Positions 1 through 7,700 of a stretch of 12,441 bases of DNA are shown in pieces. Each line of letters begins with the position of its first letter. The stretch's first letter is position 1. The notes under the pieces are model-generated. The model saw only the letters and a program-made list of their open reading frames with translations, made no database searches and was not told where the DNA came from. Source of the DNA: VYDC01 sp034420495 (GTDB lineage: Bacteria; Chloroflexota; Dehalococcoidia; UBA2979); contig DAOULG010000138.1 of assembly GCA_034420495.1 (NCBI GenBank), forward strand, positions 1 through 12,441. Direction: 5' to 3'. Position numbers and translations under genes: made by a program.

Positions 1-116
1 TGGTCGTCCCCGTCGTCGTCGTGGTCGTGGTCGTCCCCGTCGTCGTGGTCGTCCCCGTCGTCGTGGTCGTCCCCGTCGTCGTCGTGGTCGTGGTCGTCCC
101 CGTCGTCGTGGTCGTC
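1..116. repeat. In-frame 18/27-bp tandem repeat encoding the His/Asp loop
   Basis: Read on the minus strand, residues 151-188 of the metal-binding lipoprotein are built from two modules: DDHDDG (18 bp) and DDHDHDDDG (27 bp), in the order 6, 9, 6, 6, 9, then cut by the window edge. The codons are nearly identical between units, which suggests recent slippage or unequal recombination rather than slow protein-level selection. All units keep the reading frame. Confidence 0.9.
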
Positions 117-566
117 ACCATGGTCGTGCTCGTGCGCATGGCCGCCCTCGAGAGGGGTGATACCAGTGGCGGCGATGACGAGCCGGGCGTCGTCAGAGAT
201 GTGCTCGAAGATGGTGTCGAGGACGCTCTCCTCGAGGTTGAAGCCGTTGACGATCACGACATCGGCCGCCGCGATGTTGCGGATGTCACCGGTGGAGACG
301 CTGAAGGTGTGCACGTCGGCGCCCGGGGGGATCACCGCGACCACCTCGGCGTCGTCACCGCCGACCTGCTCCGCGAGGTGCGCGAGAATCCCGGTGGATG
401 TGACCACCGTGATGGGCTCGGCCTCAGCGGCTGGCGCAGCGGTGGTCTCCACCGCGCCGTCCGTGATGTCGTCGCCCCCGCCGCACGCGATGAGCGCGGC
501 AGCGATGAGCGCGGCGGTGAGCAGGGCGATGGGTGCGCCGATTCGGCGCCAGAGCACGCGAGACAT
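1..566 (-). CDS. Zn/Mn ABC transporter substrate-binding lipoprotein (ZnuA/PsaA-like), 5' part only
   Basis: The first 188 codons of a cluster A-I metal-binding protein; the gene runs off the left edge. These lipoproteins capture Zn2+ or Mn2+ outside the membrane and hand it to an ABC permease. A signal peptide ends in the lipobox LIAC (Cys28). The mature part opens with ITVVTSTGILAHLAEQVGG, then has IPPGADVHTF, whose His86 matches the first metal ligand of the family (usually D-P-H). AADVVIVNGFNLEE is also typical. From residue 143 a His/Asp-rich loop begins (GGHAHEHDHGDDHDDG) and continues in repeats to the edge; ZnuA proteins carry such a loop, though usually shorter and more Glu-rich. The ATG at 566 has a GAAGGG-type ribosome site. 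The permease and ATPase genes would be expected to the left, outside the window. The specific metal cannot be decided from this part. Confidence 0.88.
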   Translation of the reverse strand, partial: MSRVLWRRIGAPIALLTAALIAAALIACGGGDDITDGAVETTAAPAAEAEPITVVTSTGILAHLAEQVGGDDAEVVAVIPPGADVHTFSVSTGDIRNIAAADVVIVNGFNLEESVLDTIFEHISDDARLVIAATGITPLEGGHAHEHDHGDDHDDGDDHDHDDDGDDHDDGDDHDDGDDHDHDDDGDD

Positions 567-608
567 GGGGGATCCCTTCGATTAGACCAGTCAGATCACC
601 AGCACAAG

Positions 609-638
609 ATGATACGAGGTCTCAATTATCAGAGGCAA
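609..638 (-). promoter_or_regulatory. Candidate promoter of the metal-binding lipoprotein gene
   Basis: On the minus strand TTGCCT (638-633) lies 18 bp from TATCAT (614-609), giving a transcription start near 602 and a leader of about 35 nt before the ATG at 566. This is the most AT-rich patch of the 271-bp gap between this gene and the phosphopantetheinyl transferase gene. It is inferred from consensus only. Confidence 0.45.
610..631. promoter_or_regulatory. Possible metalloregulator operator, TGATA-N12-TATCA
   Basis: An inverted repeat TGATA (610-614) and TATCA (627-631) overlaps the proposed -10 box and spacer. On the minus strand one half reads TGATAAT, like the half-site of Fur/Zur-family boxes. 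The arms are short and the inner bases are not symmetric, so this is only a candidate. Its position over the promoter of a metal-uptake gene is what makes it worth listing. The rest of the gap (639-837) shows nothing I can support. Confidence 0.3.
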
Positions 639-837
639 GCTGGACGCTGTGTCAGCTCGACGGCGCGATCGACTTCACCGCACCTCGACATGCATGAGCA
701 CGTGACGCACGGCAGCAGGAACCGGCACTACAGCCGGTCAACTCAGCTTCTCGTCCGTCCGAACGCGTACGGTCGCGATCGGCGTGGGGACCCCTCAGGT
801 GGCCGTGGTACTCGTCGCCGCACTGCCACCCCGACGC

Positions 838-1557
838 CTAGGCTGTCGCGTCGACCGCCTGCGCAATGGCAGCCGCGAAGCGCTTGTCACCGAGGTCCTG
901 CAGCCACCACACCACGCCGGGCGCCTGGGGTAGCTCTACCACGCCACTCGTCTCGCCCTTGCGCATGGGGCCGGGGATCTGGAACGAGGTGGGATCCAGC
1001 CGGAAGCCGTCGCCGTGCGCCTTGAGCAGCGCCTCCTTCATGGTCCAGAGCCTGAAGAACAGGTGGAGTTCCTCGGAGCCCTGCTTCGACGCCAGCTCGG
1101 CTCGCTCCTGATCCCCGAGCGCGGCCTCGACGAGGAGATCGAGCCTGCGGCGAGTCGCGCGCTCCTCGACGTCCACACCCAGCCGTCCCTCGGGTGCGAT
1201 CGCGATGAGGCCATGCTCGCCGCCGTGGCTGACACTGAAGCTGATGGCGGCGGGCTGGTCCCGCACCATCGCGAACGGCTTGCCGTACGGCAGGATGTCA
1301 AACGCCAGTTCGTCGTTCCTGCACGCGAGCTCGCGGCAGAGGACGGCGCGAAGGGCGGCCCGCGACAAGACGAACCGTCGCCGGGCGCCGGCATACTCGA
1401 ACCGACGCCAGCGACTCAGCTCCCCCTCGTCCAGAAGGGTCAGCGCCGCGGATTCCCGCTCCCCGTCCCGGGCGAGATCCACATACAGGACCGTCGCAGG
1501 GCCGACGGTCCGGAAGTGCTGCCACCACGGCACGGACACCACGGCCTCGGAGACCAC
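838..1557 (-). CDS. Sfp-type 4'-phosphopantetheinyl transferase
   Basis: Transfers the 4'-phosphopantetheine arm of coenzyme A to the active serine of a carrier protein. All hallmark motifs are present in 239 residues, the usual length of the Sfp class. FSVSHGGEHGLIAI contains His111. LGVDVEE (about 127-132) supplies the Mg2+ ligands Asp129 and Glu131. LWTMKEALLKAHGDG (about 170-184) carries the W-x3-E-x3-K signature (Trp171, Glu175, Lys179). LPYGKPF (89-95) is the family's usual L-x-x-G-K-P segment. Start is GTG at 1557, with a strong GGAGAGG ribosome site six bases upstream. The gene sits 42 bp behind the acyl-carrier-like gene on the same strand, so the two are probably cotranscribed and enzyme-substrate partners. 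No synthase is visible in the window, so the pathway served is unknown. Confidence 0.93.
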   Translation of the reverse strand: MVSEAVVSVPWWQHFRTVGPATVLYVDLARDGERESAALTLLDEGELSRWRRFEYAGARRRFVLSRAALRAVLCRELACRNDELAFDILPYGKPFAMVRDQPAAISFSVSHGGEHGLIAIAPEGRLGVDVEERATRRRLDLLVEAALGDQERAELASKQGSEELHLFFRLWTMKEALLKAHGDGFRLDPTSFQIPGPMRKGETSGVVELPQAPGVVWWLQDLGDKRFAAAIAQAVDATA

Positions 1558-1599
1558 CGCGGACCTCTCCGCCGGGAGTCTCCGAGCGACCGCGACGGG

Positions 1600-1845
1600 T
1601 CAGGCCGCGTTGGCGTCGAGGTACTCGAGCAGGCCCCGCGGCGTGAGCAGATCGTCGCAGTCGCCTGCGCTAATCGAGACGCCGAAGTGCTCGTTGACGA
1701 GCTTCAGGAAGGCGATGATGTCCGGCGACGGAACGCCCGCATCGGAGATGTCGCGATCCAGATTCAGCGGATCTCCCGCGCTTCGACCCTCGATCGACAG
1801 GTTGTCGTCGATGAGCTTGATCAAGCGTTCCTCGTTCGTCGCCAT
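1600..1845 (-). CDS. Small acyl/peptidyl carrier protein with an unusual motif around the active serine
   Basis: An 81-residue acidic protein with the size and helical pattern of a carrier protein. Helix 1 is RLIKLIDDNL, the loop contains LNLDRDISDAGVPS, helix 2 is PDIIAFLKLVNEHFGV and the last helix is TPRGLLEYLDAN. Ser40 in GVPSPD aligns with the phosphopantetheine-bearing serine, but the usual D-S-L/M is replaced by P-S-P. A phosphopantetheinyl transferase lies immediately downstream. Four consecutive in-frame starts exist (GTG 1854, ATG 1851, 1848, 1845). The ribosome site AGGTGAT overlaps the first two, so the ATG at 1845 is preferred. Whether the serine is really modified cannot be read from sequence. 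The 120 bp upstream hold no clear promoter. Confidence 0.8.
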   Translation of the reverse strand: MATNEERLIKLIDDNLSIEGRSAGDPLNLDRDISDAGVPSPDIIAFLKLVNEHFGVSISAGDCDDLLTPRGLLEYLDANAA

Positions 1846-1965
1846 CATCATCACCTATCAACTGCGTGCGCCTGCACAACCGGGACCACCTGACGGTAGC
1901 TTAACAGCGATGGAGGTTACCAGATCGGCGCGGCGATGGACGGTGCCCGCATCGGTCAGCCCCTG

Positions 1966-3063
1966 TTAGACCCACTCCAGCGATAGCTCGTCCCCGAAGA
2001 ACGCGGCCAGCAGCCCCGCCTCCCCTTCCGCCGCCTCCCGCACCTCCTGTGGAACACCGCCGAACGGCTCGATGCGCACCGCGAGCCGTCCCCCCGCCCG
2101 TTCGTGGGACCAGACCCCGTCGATGCGCCCATCCATCACCAGCACCGGTGATATCCAACCCTGCGGACGGTGGACGCGGGCCCTGTGCTCGGGAGCGAGG
2201 ATCGCGGGCACGTCCCGCGCCGACCCGATGACGTAAGGGTCGAAGGCGGGCAGCAGACGCACGGCCCCTCCCGGTGCGGTGCCGGCGATCGCCTCGACAT
2301 CGGCCGCGAGCGCCCAGTGCGGCTCGCCCTCCACGTCGACCTCCACTGCCTCCTCGCCGAGCGCGCGCAGGTAGCGCGTCGCCTGCGCAGGGCGGCGCGG
2401 ACCCCACCAGCGCGAGTACTCCGCCGCCGTGGCCGGGCCGTACGCGCCCAGGTAGCGCCGCGTGACCTCGGCGAGCGCCTCCTCCGGTGGGGGGGCCGTC
2501 CGGCCGGCCAGCCACGCCGCCGGGCTTACGAACGTCACGTTCCGCCCGCGGTTTGGCCCGAAGCAGATGCTCCCGCGGAACGAGGCCGGCTTCAGGTAGG
2601 CACCCCAGCTATCGCCCAGCTTCTCGCCCAGCGCCGGCGACCCCGCGGCGTCTGCCACCCGATCCGCCAGTTCGTCACGTGTCAGCCCTTCCGCCCCGAG
2701 CACGTCGCGCACCGTGTCCAGGAGCAGGTCCAGCTCCTCGCGCGTGATGTCGAAACCGCGCAGCCAGGCGCCCTTGAGGTAGTGGTCGAAGGTGTCCAGC
2801 GCGGCCTGCCAGAGGCCGTACTCGAACGCGGGCAGCAGGTGCAGGGTGCCGCGCATCGCCCACGTCTTGACCAGGCTGCGACGCTCCCAGAGCTCCGCCT
2901 CGATCTCGCCCGGGCGCAAGTCGTCGAGGCGTGCCCACGCCGCGAGTTCGGCGGCGGAGAGCATCTGCGCGTGCAACCCGCCGATCCCCGCGACCACGGG
3001 CCCCAGCTCCCCCCGAGGCCGGCGGGACGCGAGGTGCTGCCGCGCCATCCGCCAGGCGAGCAC
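1966..3063 (-). CDS. Winged-helix HTH_42 family protein (YcaQ/AlkZ-like, DUF1006)
   Basis: Family members are winged-helix DNA-binding proteins; the studied AlkZ/YcaQ group are DNA glycosylases that remove alkylated or crosslinked bases. Visible family features are the opening LAWRMARQHL, GIGGLHAQ (about 26-33), WAMRGTLHLLP (68-78), FGPNRGRNVTFVSP in the middle, and the C-terminal LLPAFDPYVIG and GWISPVLVMDGRIDGVW. The catalytic Q-x-Q of AlkZ reads H-A-Q here (His31, Gln33), so activity is open. The start is uncertain. GTG at 3063 keeps the whole conserved domain but lacks a good ribosome site. A strong GGAGGGG (3107-3101) instead points to an ATA at 3096, overlapping the stop of the upstream gene. 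Another ATG at 3048 would cut into the first conserved helix. It is probably cotranslated with the upstream oxidase. Confidence 0.82.
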   Translation of the reverse strand: MLAWRMARQHLASRRPRGELGPVVAGIGGLHAQMLSAAELAAWARLDDLRPGEIEAELWERRSLVKTWAMRGTLHLLPAFEYGLWQAALDTFDHYLKGAWLRGFDITREELDLLLDTVRDVLGAEGLTRDELADRVADAAGSPALGEKLGDSWGAYLKPASFRGSICFGPNRGRNVTFVSPAAWLAGRTAPPPEEALAEVTRRYLGAYGPATAAEYSRWWGPRRPAQATRYLRALGEEAVEVDVEGEPHWALAADVEAIAGTAPGGAVRLLPAFDPYVIGSARDVPAILAPEHRARVHRPQGWISPVLVMDGRIDGVWSHERAGGRLAVRIEPFGGVPQEVREAAEGEAGLLAAFFGDELSLEWV

Positions 3064-3092
3064 GTTCGCCCAGCGCAGTTCCGCGCGCCCGG

Positions 3093-4205
3093 CTATTGGT
3101 CCCCTCCGAAGCGCGCCGGGTCGAACGGCGCCAGGTCGACCTCCCTGCTGCGACCTTCCGTCAGCAACTCCACCAGCGCCTCGGCGGTGGCGAGCGAGAG
3201 GATGATGCCCTTGCGCCCGTGCCCCGTCGCAAGGTACGCCCCCCGTCGCCCGGGTGCCGGCCCGATGATGGGCAGGCCATCGCCCGAAACGGGGCGCAGG
3301 CAGGCCGTCTGGTTGACCACCCTCATGTCCCCCAGCCGCGAGGTGTACCGCGCAAGTGTCTCGAGCACATAGGCGCGCGCCGCTTCCGTCGGCTCCTGGT
3401 CGAAGCCTTCCTCCTCCTCCGTCGTGCCCGCGAACACGAGCCCCGTCGGGCGCGTCACGACGTAGTGCCCGTCGAGGTCGGAGAAGCCCCCCGTCGGCGG
3501 CTCCGCCGTCGCTTCGAGGTGCAGGATCTGGCCCTTCAGCGGGCGCACCGGCACCGGCAGGTCGAGCCACGCGGCCGAGCGCAGCGCCCACGGCCCCAGT
3601 GCGATCACCGTCTGCTCCGCCGTCACGATGCCGTCCGCGAACTCGACGCCGTCGATGCGGTCCTCCCCGCCGACCAGCCCGACCGCTCGCCCCATCCGCA
3701 GCGAGGCGCCCATGCTCGTCGCGCTCTCCAGCAGCCGGTTCGTGAACTTCGCCGGGTCGATCTGCGCCGTTCGCTGGGCGAGCCCGCCCGCGACCGGCCG
3801 GTCCAGCCAGGGGAACCGCGCGGGGATGTCTGCCCTCGCGACCGGCTCGGCGCTCAACGCCTCCGCGCGCGCGTGCAGGTGGTCGACCTCGGCCTCGTCC
3901 CGCGCGACCAGGCACGTCTCGTAGCGCCGGTAGGCGTACGTCCCGGGTCCGTCCAGCCGGTCCGCCAGCGCTCCGTGCAGCGAGATGCTGCGGGCAAGTA
4001 GCGGGGCGAGCACGCCGCCGTCATCGTCGTCGTGCGGCAGCCCCGGCGAGAGCAGCCCCGCCGCCTTCCCGCTCGCCCCGTGCGCCACCTCCGTCCCCTC
4101 GATCACCAGCGGCTTCACCCCGCGCCGGGCGAGGAAGTAGGCGATCGCCGCCCCCATCACACCCCCGCCCACGATGGCGACGTCGACCTGCTGGTTCGGA
4201 GACAT
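3093..4205 (-). CDS. FAD-dependent glycine/D-amino-acid oxidase family protein (ThiO-like)
   Basis: A DAO-family flavoprotein of 370 residues, the normal length for glycine oxidase. VAIVGGGVMGAAIAYFLARR (9-28) is the FAD-binding Rossmann motif with GGGVMG at 13-18, followed by an acidic residue in LVIEG. HGASGKAAGLLSPG (42-55) fits the flavin-contacting loop. Near the C-terminus, CLRPVSGDGLPIIGP and GHGRKGIILSLATAE match the glycine oxidase segments that supply two substrate-binding arginines. ThiO oxidises glycine to the imine used for thiamine thiazole synthesis, but related enzymes take sarcosine or other amino acids, and no other thiamine gene is visible to decide. Its stop overlaps the expected initiation region of the HTH_42 gene. 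GATAAT lies about nine bases before the ATG, which could mean a leaderless transcript. Confidence 0.87.
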   Translation of the reverse strand: MSPNQQVDVAIVGGGVMGAAIAYFLARRGVKPLVIEGTEVAHGASGKAAGLLSPGLPHDDDDGGVLAPLLARSISLHGALADRLDGPGTYAYRRYETCLVARDEAEVDHLHARAEALSAEPVARADIPARFPWLDRPVAGGLAQRTAQIDPAKFTNRLLESATSMGASLRMGRAVGLVGGEDRIDGVEFADGIVTAEQTVIALGPWALRSAAWLDLPVPVRPLKGQILHLEATAEPPTGGFSDLDGHYVVTRPTGLVFAGTTEEEEGFDQEPTEAARAYVLETLARYTSRLGDMRVVNQTACLRPVSGDGLPIIGPAPGRRGAYLATGHGRKGIILSLATAEALVELLTEGRSREVDLAPFDPARFGGDQ

Positions 4206-4238
4206 GCCCGGATTATCCCCCGGCCCGCGGCCCCGCGT

Positions 4239-4424
4239 TCAGCGCGTGGCCGCCAGCGTGCGGATGCCGTAGCGGGGAATGTCCGCCTCCGCTGTGGGCA
4301 GCACGAGGCCCCCCTTCTGCGCCTGCGCGATCACCTGCCCGCCCGGCTTCCACGAGGGTCTCGCGCACAGAGGTTGCCGTCCGGAGGACTGCATCCTTCG
4401 GCGAATGGCCCCAACAGAGCCCAC
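4239..4424 (-). other. Possible C-terminal remnant of an unrecognised gene
   Basis: A minus-strand frame ends 33 bp before the ThiO-like start with a plausible coding tail: GQVIAQAQKGGLVLP, then EADIPRYGIRTLAATR. I do not recognise it. The upstream part of the frame looks noncoding, and no ribosome site supports the ATG at 4424. It lies on the presumed chromosomal side of the tRNA fragment, so it may be the surviving end of an interrupted gene. Equally it may be chance in GC-rich DNA. Apart from this and the tRNA fragment I see nothing supportable in 4206-4774. Confidence 0.2.
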
Positions 4425-4471
4425 GCGGCACGATCCGCAGGGTCCCAGCGCCCGATCTCAGGTTTGGAGAG

Positions 4472-4516
4472 TGGCGACCCCGATCGGATTCGAACCGACG
4501 ATCTCCACCGTGACAG
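4472..4516 (-). other. 3' half of a tRNA-Asp(GUC) gene; candidate integration (att) site
   Basis: Read on the minus strand, the 45 bases divide exactly into tRNA positions 32-76: anticodon loop CTGTCAC (anticodon GUC), 3' anticodon stem GGTGG, variable loop AGATC, T-arm GTCGG-TTCGAAT-CCGAT (all five pairs, one G-T), acceptor 3' strand CGGGGTC, discriminator G and an encoded CCA. Upstream of the anticodon loop there is no CCACC to close the anticodon stem, no D-arm and no GACCCCG/GGCCCCG acceptor strand. It is therefore a fragment, not a functional tRNA. Tyrosine integrases commonly use the anticodon-loop-to-3'-end part of tRNA genes as attB and leave such a fragment at the distal end of the inserted element. 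Confidence 0.75.
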
Positions 4517-4774
4517 AGCCCCCGAGCCGGTCCCGGCGCGTCCCTTCTCATCCCGTCCAGCGTCGTGTTCGTATCTGGCGCGCAGGTGTTATGACGAGTC
4601 ATGTAATCTCTCGTGAGCTCGCGTCCCATGCCGTACCAGCCAACATGTCCCCAAGATGGCCCCACGTTGAGGGAAGTGAGCCGCCCGTGGCCGCGCCGCT
4701 GACCCGCATTCATGAGCTCGTCGCCGAGCGCGGTTGCGATGTCCCGTACTCTCAGGGGCCGGGGCGCGCCGGCG

Positions 4775-7700
4775 TCATTCCAGCGAAAGCCAACTGGGGA
4801 GGATCGTGTACTCGACATCGCCCCAGCACACCGCTTCGCCGGCCAAGGTCACGGCGCAGGAGCGGTACTCGCTCGAGCTGATCGACACGAGGGGGCCAGA
4901 GGGCGGCCGGATCAACCGGTCCTCGTAGGGGCTGGGCTCGGGGGGAGCCTTATTTCTGCTCGACGCCCATGCCCAGCAGACCGCCTCGCCGGCGTTGGTA
5001 AGCGCGCAAGCGTGCTGCCACCCGACGGCGAGCGCGCTGTAGCGGCCCGGTGGAGCATCCATGCCTGGCCGGCGATGCCCCCAGCAGAGGATCTCTCCAG
5101 CGTCGGTCAGTCCGCACGAACTCCCTGCGTCGATCGCCGTGTAGCGGCCCGCCGGGGAGTCCCTTCCGCCGTGGCGATCCCAACAGGCCACCTCACCGGC
5201 CTCGGTCAGGGCGCAGCTCTGCCGCTCACCCACATCGATCGCCACGTAGCGGCCCGCAGGCGCCTCTCGTCGGGACGGCTCACCACCCCAGCAGGTCGCC
5301 TCGCCTGCCTCGGTGAGAGCGCAGGCCGCGCCCCCGTACTCGTACGAGCCCGTGGCGACCGCCCTGAACGGTCTCGCCTGTCCGTCGGGCGCCCGGGGGA
5401 AGATCTCGCCCCAGCAGAGCGCCTCGCCAGCCAGCGTGAGCGCGCAGGTGTGGAACTCGCCCGCGCTGATCGCCTTGTACCGTCCGGGGGGCACGCTGGT
5501 CTGACCATGGTTATTCCAGCCCCAGCAGACCGCCTCGCCGTCCTCGGTCAGAGCGCAGGTGTGGCTTCTGCCGTCGCTCACGGCCACGTAACGGCCCGGC
5601 GCGGGAACGGGCGGGGCCGTCGTCACGTTGCGCTCGGATGTCCAGCAGACGGCGTGGCCGGCATCCGTGACGGCGCACGCGTAGGAGCCGTCGGTGCTGA
5701 TCGAGACGTAGCGAGCGGGGGACGGATCGGGCGGGTGCATCACGCTGAGCGCTCCGGACGCCGCGGCGGCGCTGCCGGACGCCCAGCATCGTGCAGCGCC
5801 CGTCGGAGTGATGGCGCACGTGTGGCTCCGGCCGGCGCTTATCGCCGTGTACGCGCTCCCGTGCACGGTGCAGTCGGGATAGCCGAACCCGTTCACGGAG
5901 CAGAAGTCGCCGCGGGCGACGCGCTCGGCCGCGTCATGGTCCACCTGCCACGTCTCTCCCGGCCCGAGGGGGTCGTACTTCCCGCTGGACCGCCAGCACA
6001 CGAAACCGCCGCCTGCCTTCGCGGCACAGGCGGACAGGAGGCTCCCGTCGAGGAAGTTCGAATACCCGACGGTGATCGCGACGTAGCGGCCGGGCGGCGG
6101 ATCCGGCATCCACCCCAGCGGCCAGTTCTGCCCGACATCGCCCGCCCGAGCCTCCTGTTCGCGGGCACGCGCGCTGTGGGCGCCCCAGCAGGCCGCCTCG
6201 CCATCCTCCCGGAGGGCGCAGGTGTAGCCACTGGTGGTGCTGATCGCCGTGTAGCGGCCCGGCGGGGCTTCCGAGGCCGCTGCGTCGCTGCCCCAGCAGA
6301 CGGCCTCGCCGTCCTCCGCCACTGCGCAGGTCGTGCCCTCGGCCGCGTCTATCGCGATGTAGCGGCCGGGCAGCGTCCCCACCGCCAGAGGATCGTTCGC
6401 GTTCCAGCACATCGCCTTGCCGGCCTCGGTCAACGCGCACGCGGCGTAATCGCCTCCCACGGCGACCGTCGTGAACGGACCCGGCGCCTCCTCCAGCCGT
6501 ACGCCGTCGGAGTACCAGCGCAGGTACTCGGCGCTCGCCCAGCCCTCGATGCCGTCGTCCGTGCGGATGTGCATCCACCCGGGCTGGTACTCCTCGGTCT
6601 CGACGACTGCCCCTTCTGGCAGGCAGGTAAGAACGGGTGCATCGAGTGACGGCTCCTCGCGGAGGTTGAGGCAGGTGTCCACGACGACCTCGACCAGCAG
6701 CCGGTCGTCGAACGGAGGACGTTCGATGGCAGCGCCCGTATGAAGCCCCCGTCGGAAGCCGGATTCATAGAAGATGCCCGTAGTGACGCGGAGTTCCTGA
6801 CTCGTGCTCCCCCAGCCCACCCGTGTGGAGCGGAGTCCCCGGATCTCGCGGCCGGGCGGGCCGAAATCCAGCGTTGCCAGCACTCGTCCCTCGCGGTTCC
6901 TGACCGTGGTTTCCTCAACAAACACGCCGGGATGGTCCGGCGCAGGGAGGCCCGGAGCCGATCCCCACTGGCCTGCGAGCGTTACGAGCCGAACGCCGCG
7001 CGACGTCCCGACCACGATTCCGGAGCTGTCAGCGAGCCATGACCCGTCAAGACGCGAGTCCCTTCCTGGTTGGCCGCCGCCCTTGATGCGAAGGAGTTCC
7101 TCGCCCGAGGCCGCATCGAAGACAGATATCCCGGTCACTTGCGGGAGAATGTCGTAATCGGATGGAATCCCCGATCTCGCGATTGCGACGAAGCGTCCAT
7201 CCGGGGAGATGTCGATGGGCGGGCCGTAGTCCTGCCAGCAGGGGTAGCGATGGTCGGCGGGGGGCCGACCGTCCACCCTGTAGAGCGCGATACGACACGT
7301 GCCGGCGTCGATCGCGTTGATCACCGCGATGCCCCCGTGGAACGGCACGACCCAGGCCGAATCGAAGCCCTTCAGCGTGCTCCACGTCACCCAGTCCAGT
7401 GGCCAGGTGAAGGACGGCGTGAGTGCGCCGCCGCTCGCATGCATCAGATCGAAGAGTTGCAGCTCGCTCCGGTCGTGAGCGAACAGGTAGCGACCCCCGG
7501 AGTCGGGCAGGAGGTCAAGGGCGGCGTCCGCGAGTAGCGCCGTCGCCTGCATGTCGCCGTCCACCACCACGTACGCCTGCCGGGCGCTGGACCGGAGGAT
7601 GAGCCGCTCGTCCGGTCCTGATCCCCACCCCACCAGGTCGTTCGGGTACGACGACCGCGCAATCACCTCGACGCCCTCGAACGTTCGCCCCGTCATCCGG

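Noticed and set aside
1..125. CRISPR-like array
   Set aside because: Units are contiguous without unique spacers, keep the reading frame and encode a typical metal-binding His/Asp loop.
21..1025. Plus-strand Val-rich open frame at the left edge
   Set aside because: It is the antisense of the His/Asp tandem repeat and of the PPTase end. The minus strand has signal peptide, lipobox and metal-binding motifs.
1966..3915. Continuous 649-codon minus-strand frame that could suggest an oxidase/HTH_42 fusion
   Set aside because: Only the part after about 3100 is HTH_42-like. The upstream part is out of frame with the oxidase and reads as Gly/Ala/Arg noise.
4472..4560. A complete tRNA-Asp gene
   Set aside because: No sequence pairs with the 3' anticodon stem (GGTGG) or the acceptor strand, and no D-arm is present upstream. 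Only the 3' half exists.
4590..4601. Short inverted repeat ATGAC-GA-GTCAT near the tRNA fragment, a possible integrase arm site
   Set aside because: Five-base arms are too short to exceed chance, and no matching direct repeats were seen around it.
4517..4818. A decayed integrase C-terminus next to the tRNA fragment, on the minus strand
   Set aside because: It would fit the island idea, and one frame looks loosely protein-like (ATALGDELMNAG). No catalytic Arg, His or Tyr motif of tyrosine recombinases is visible.
4712..6649. Long plus-strand open frame (645 codons) opposite the minus-strand RCC1 array
   Set aside because: Same explanation: its periodic sequence mirrors the RCC1 repeats on the real coding strand.
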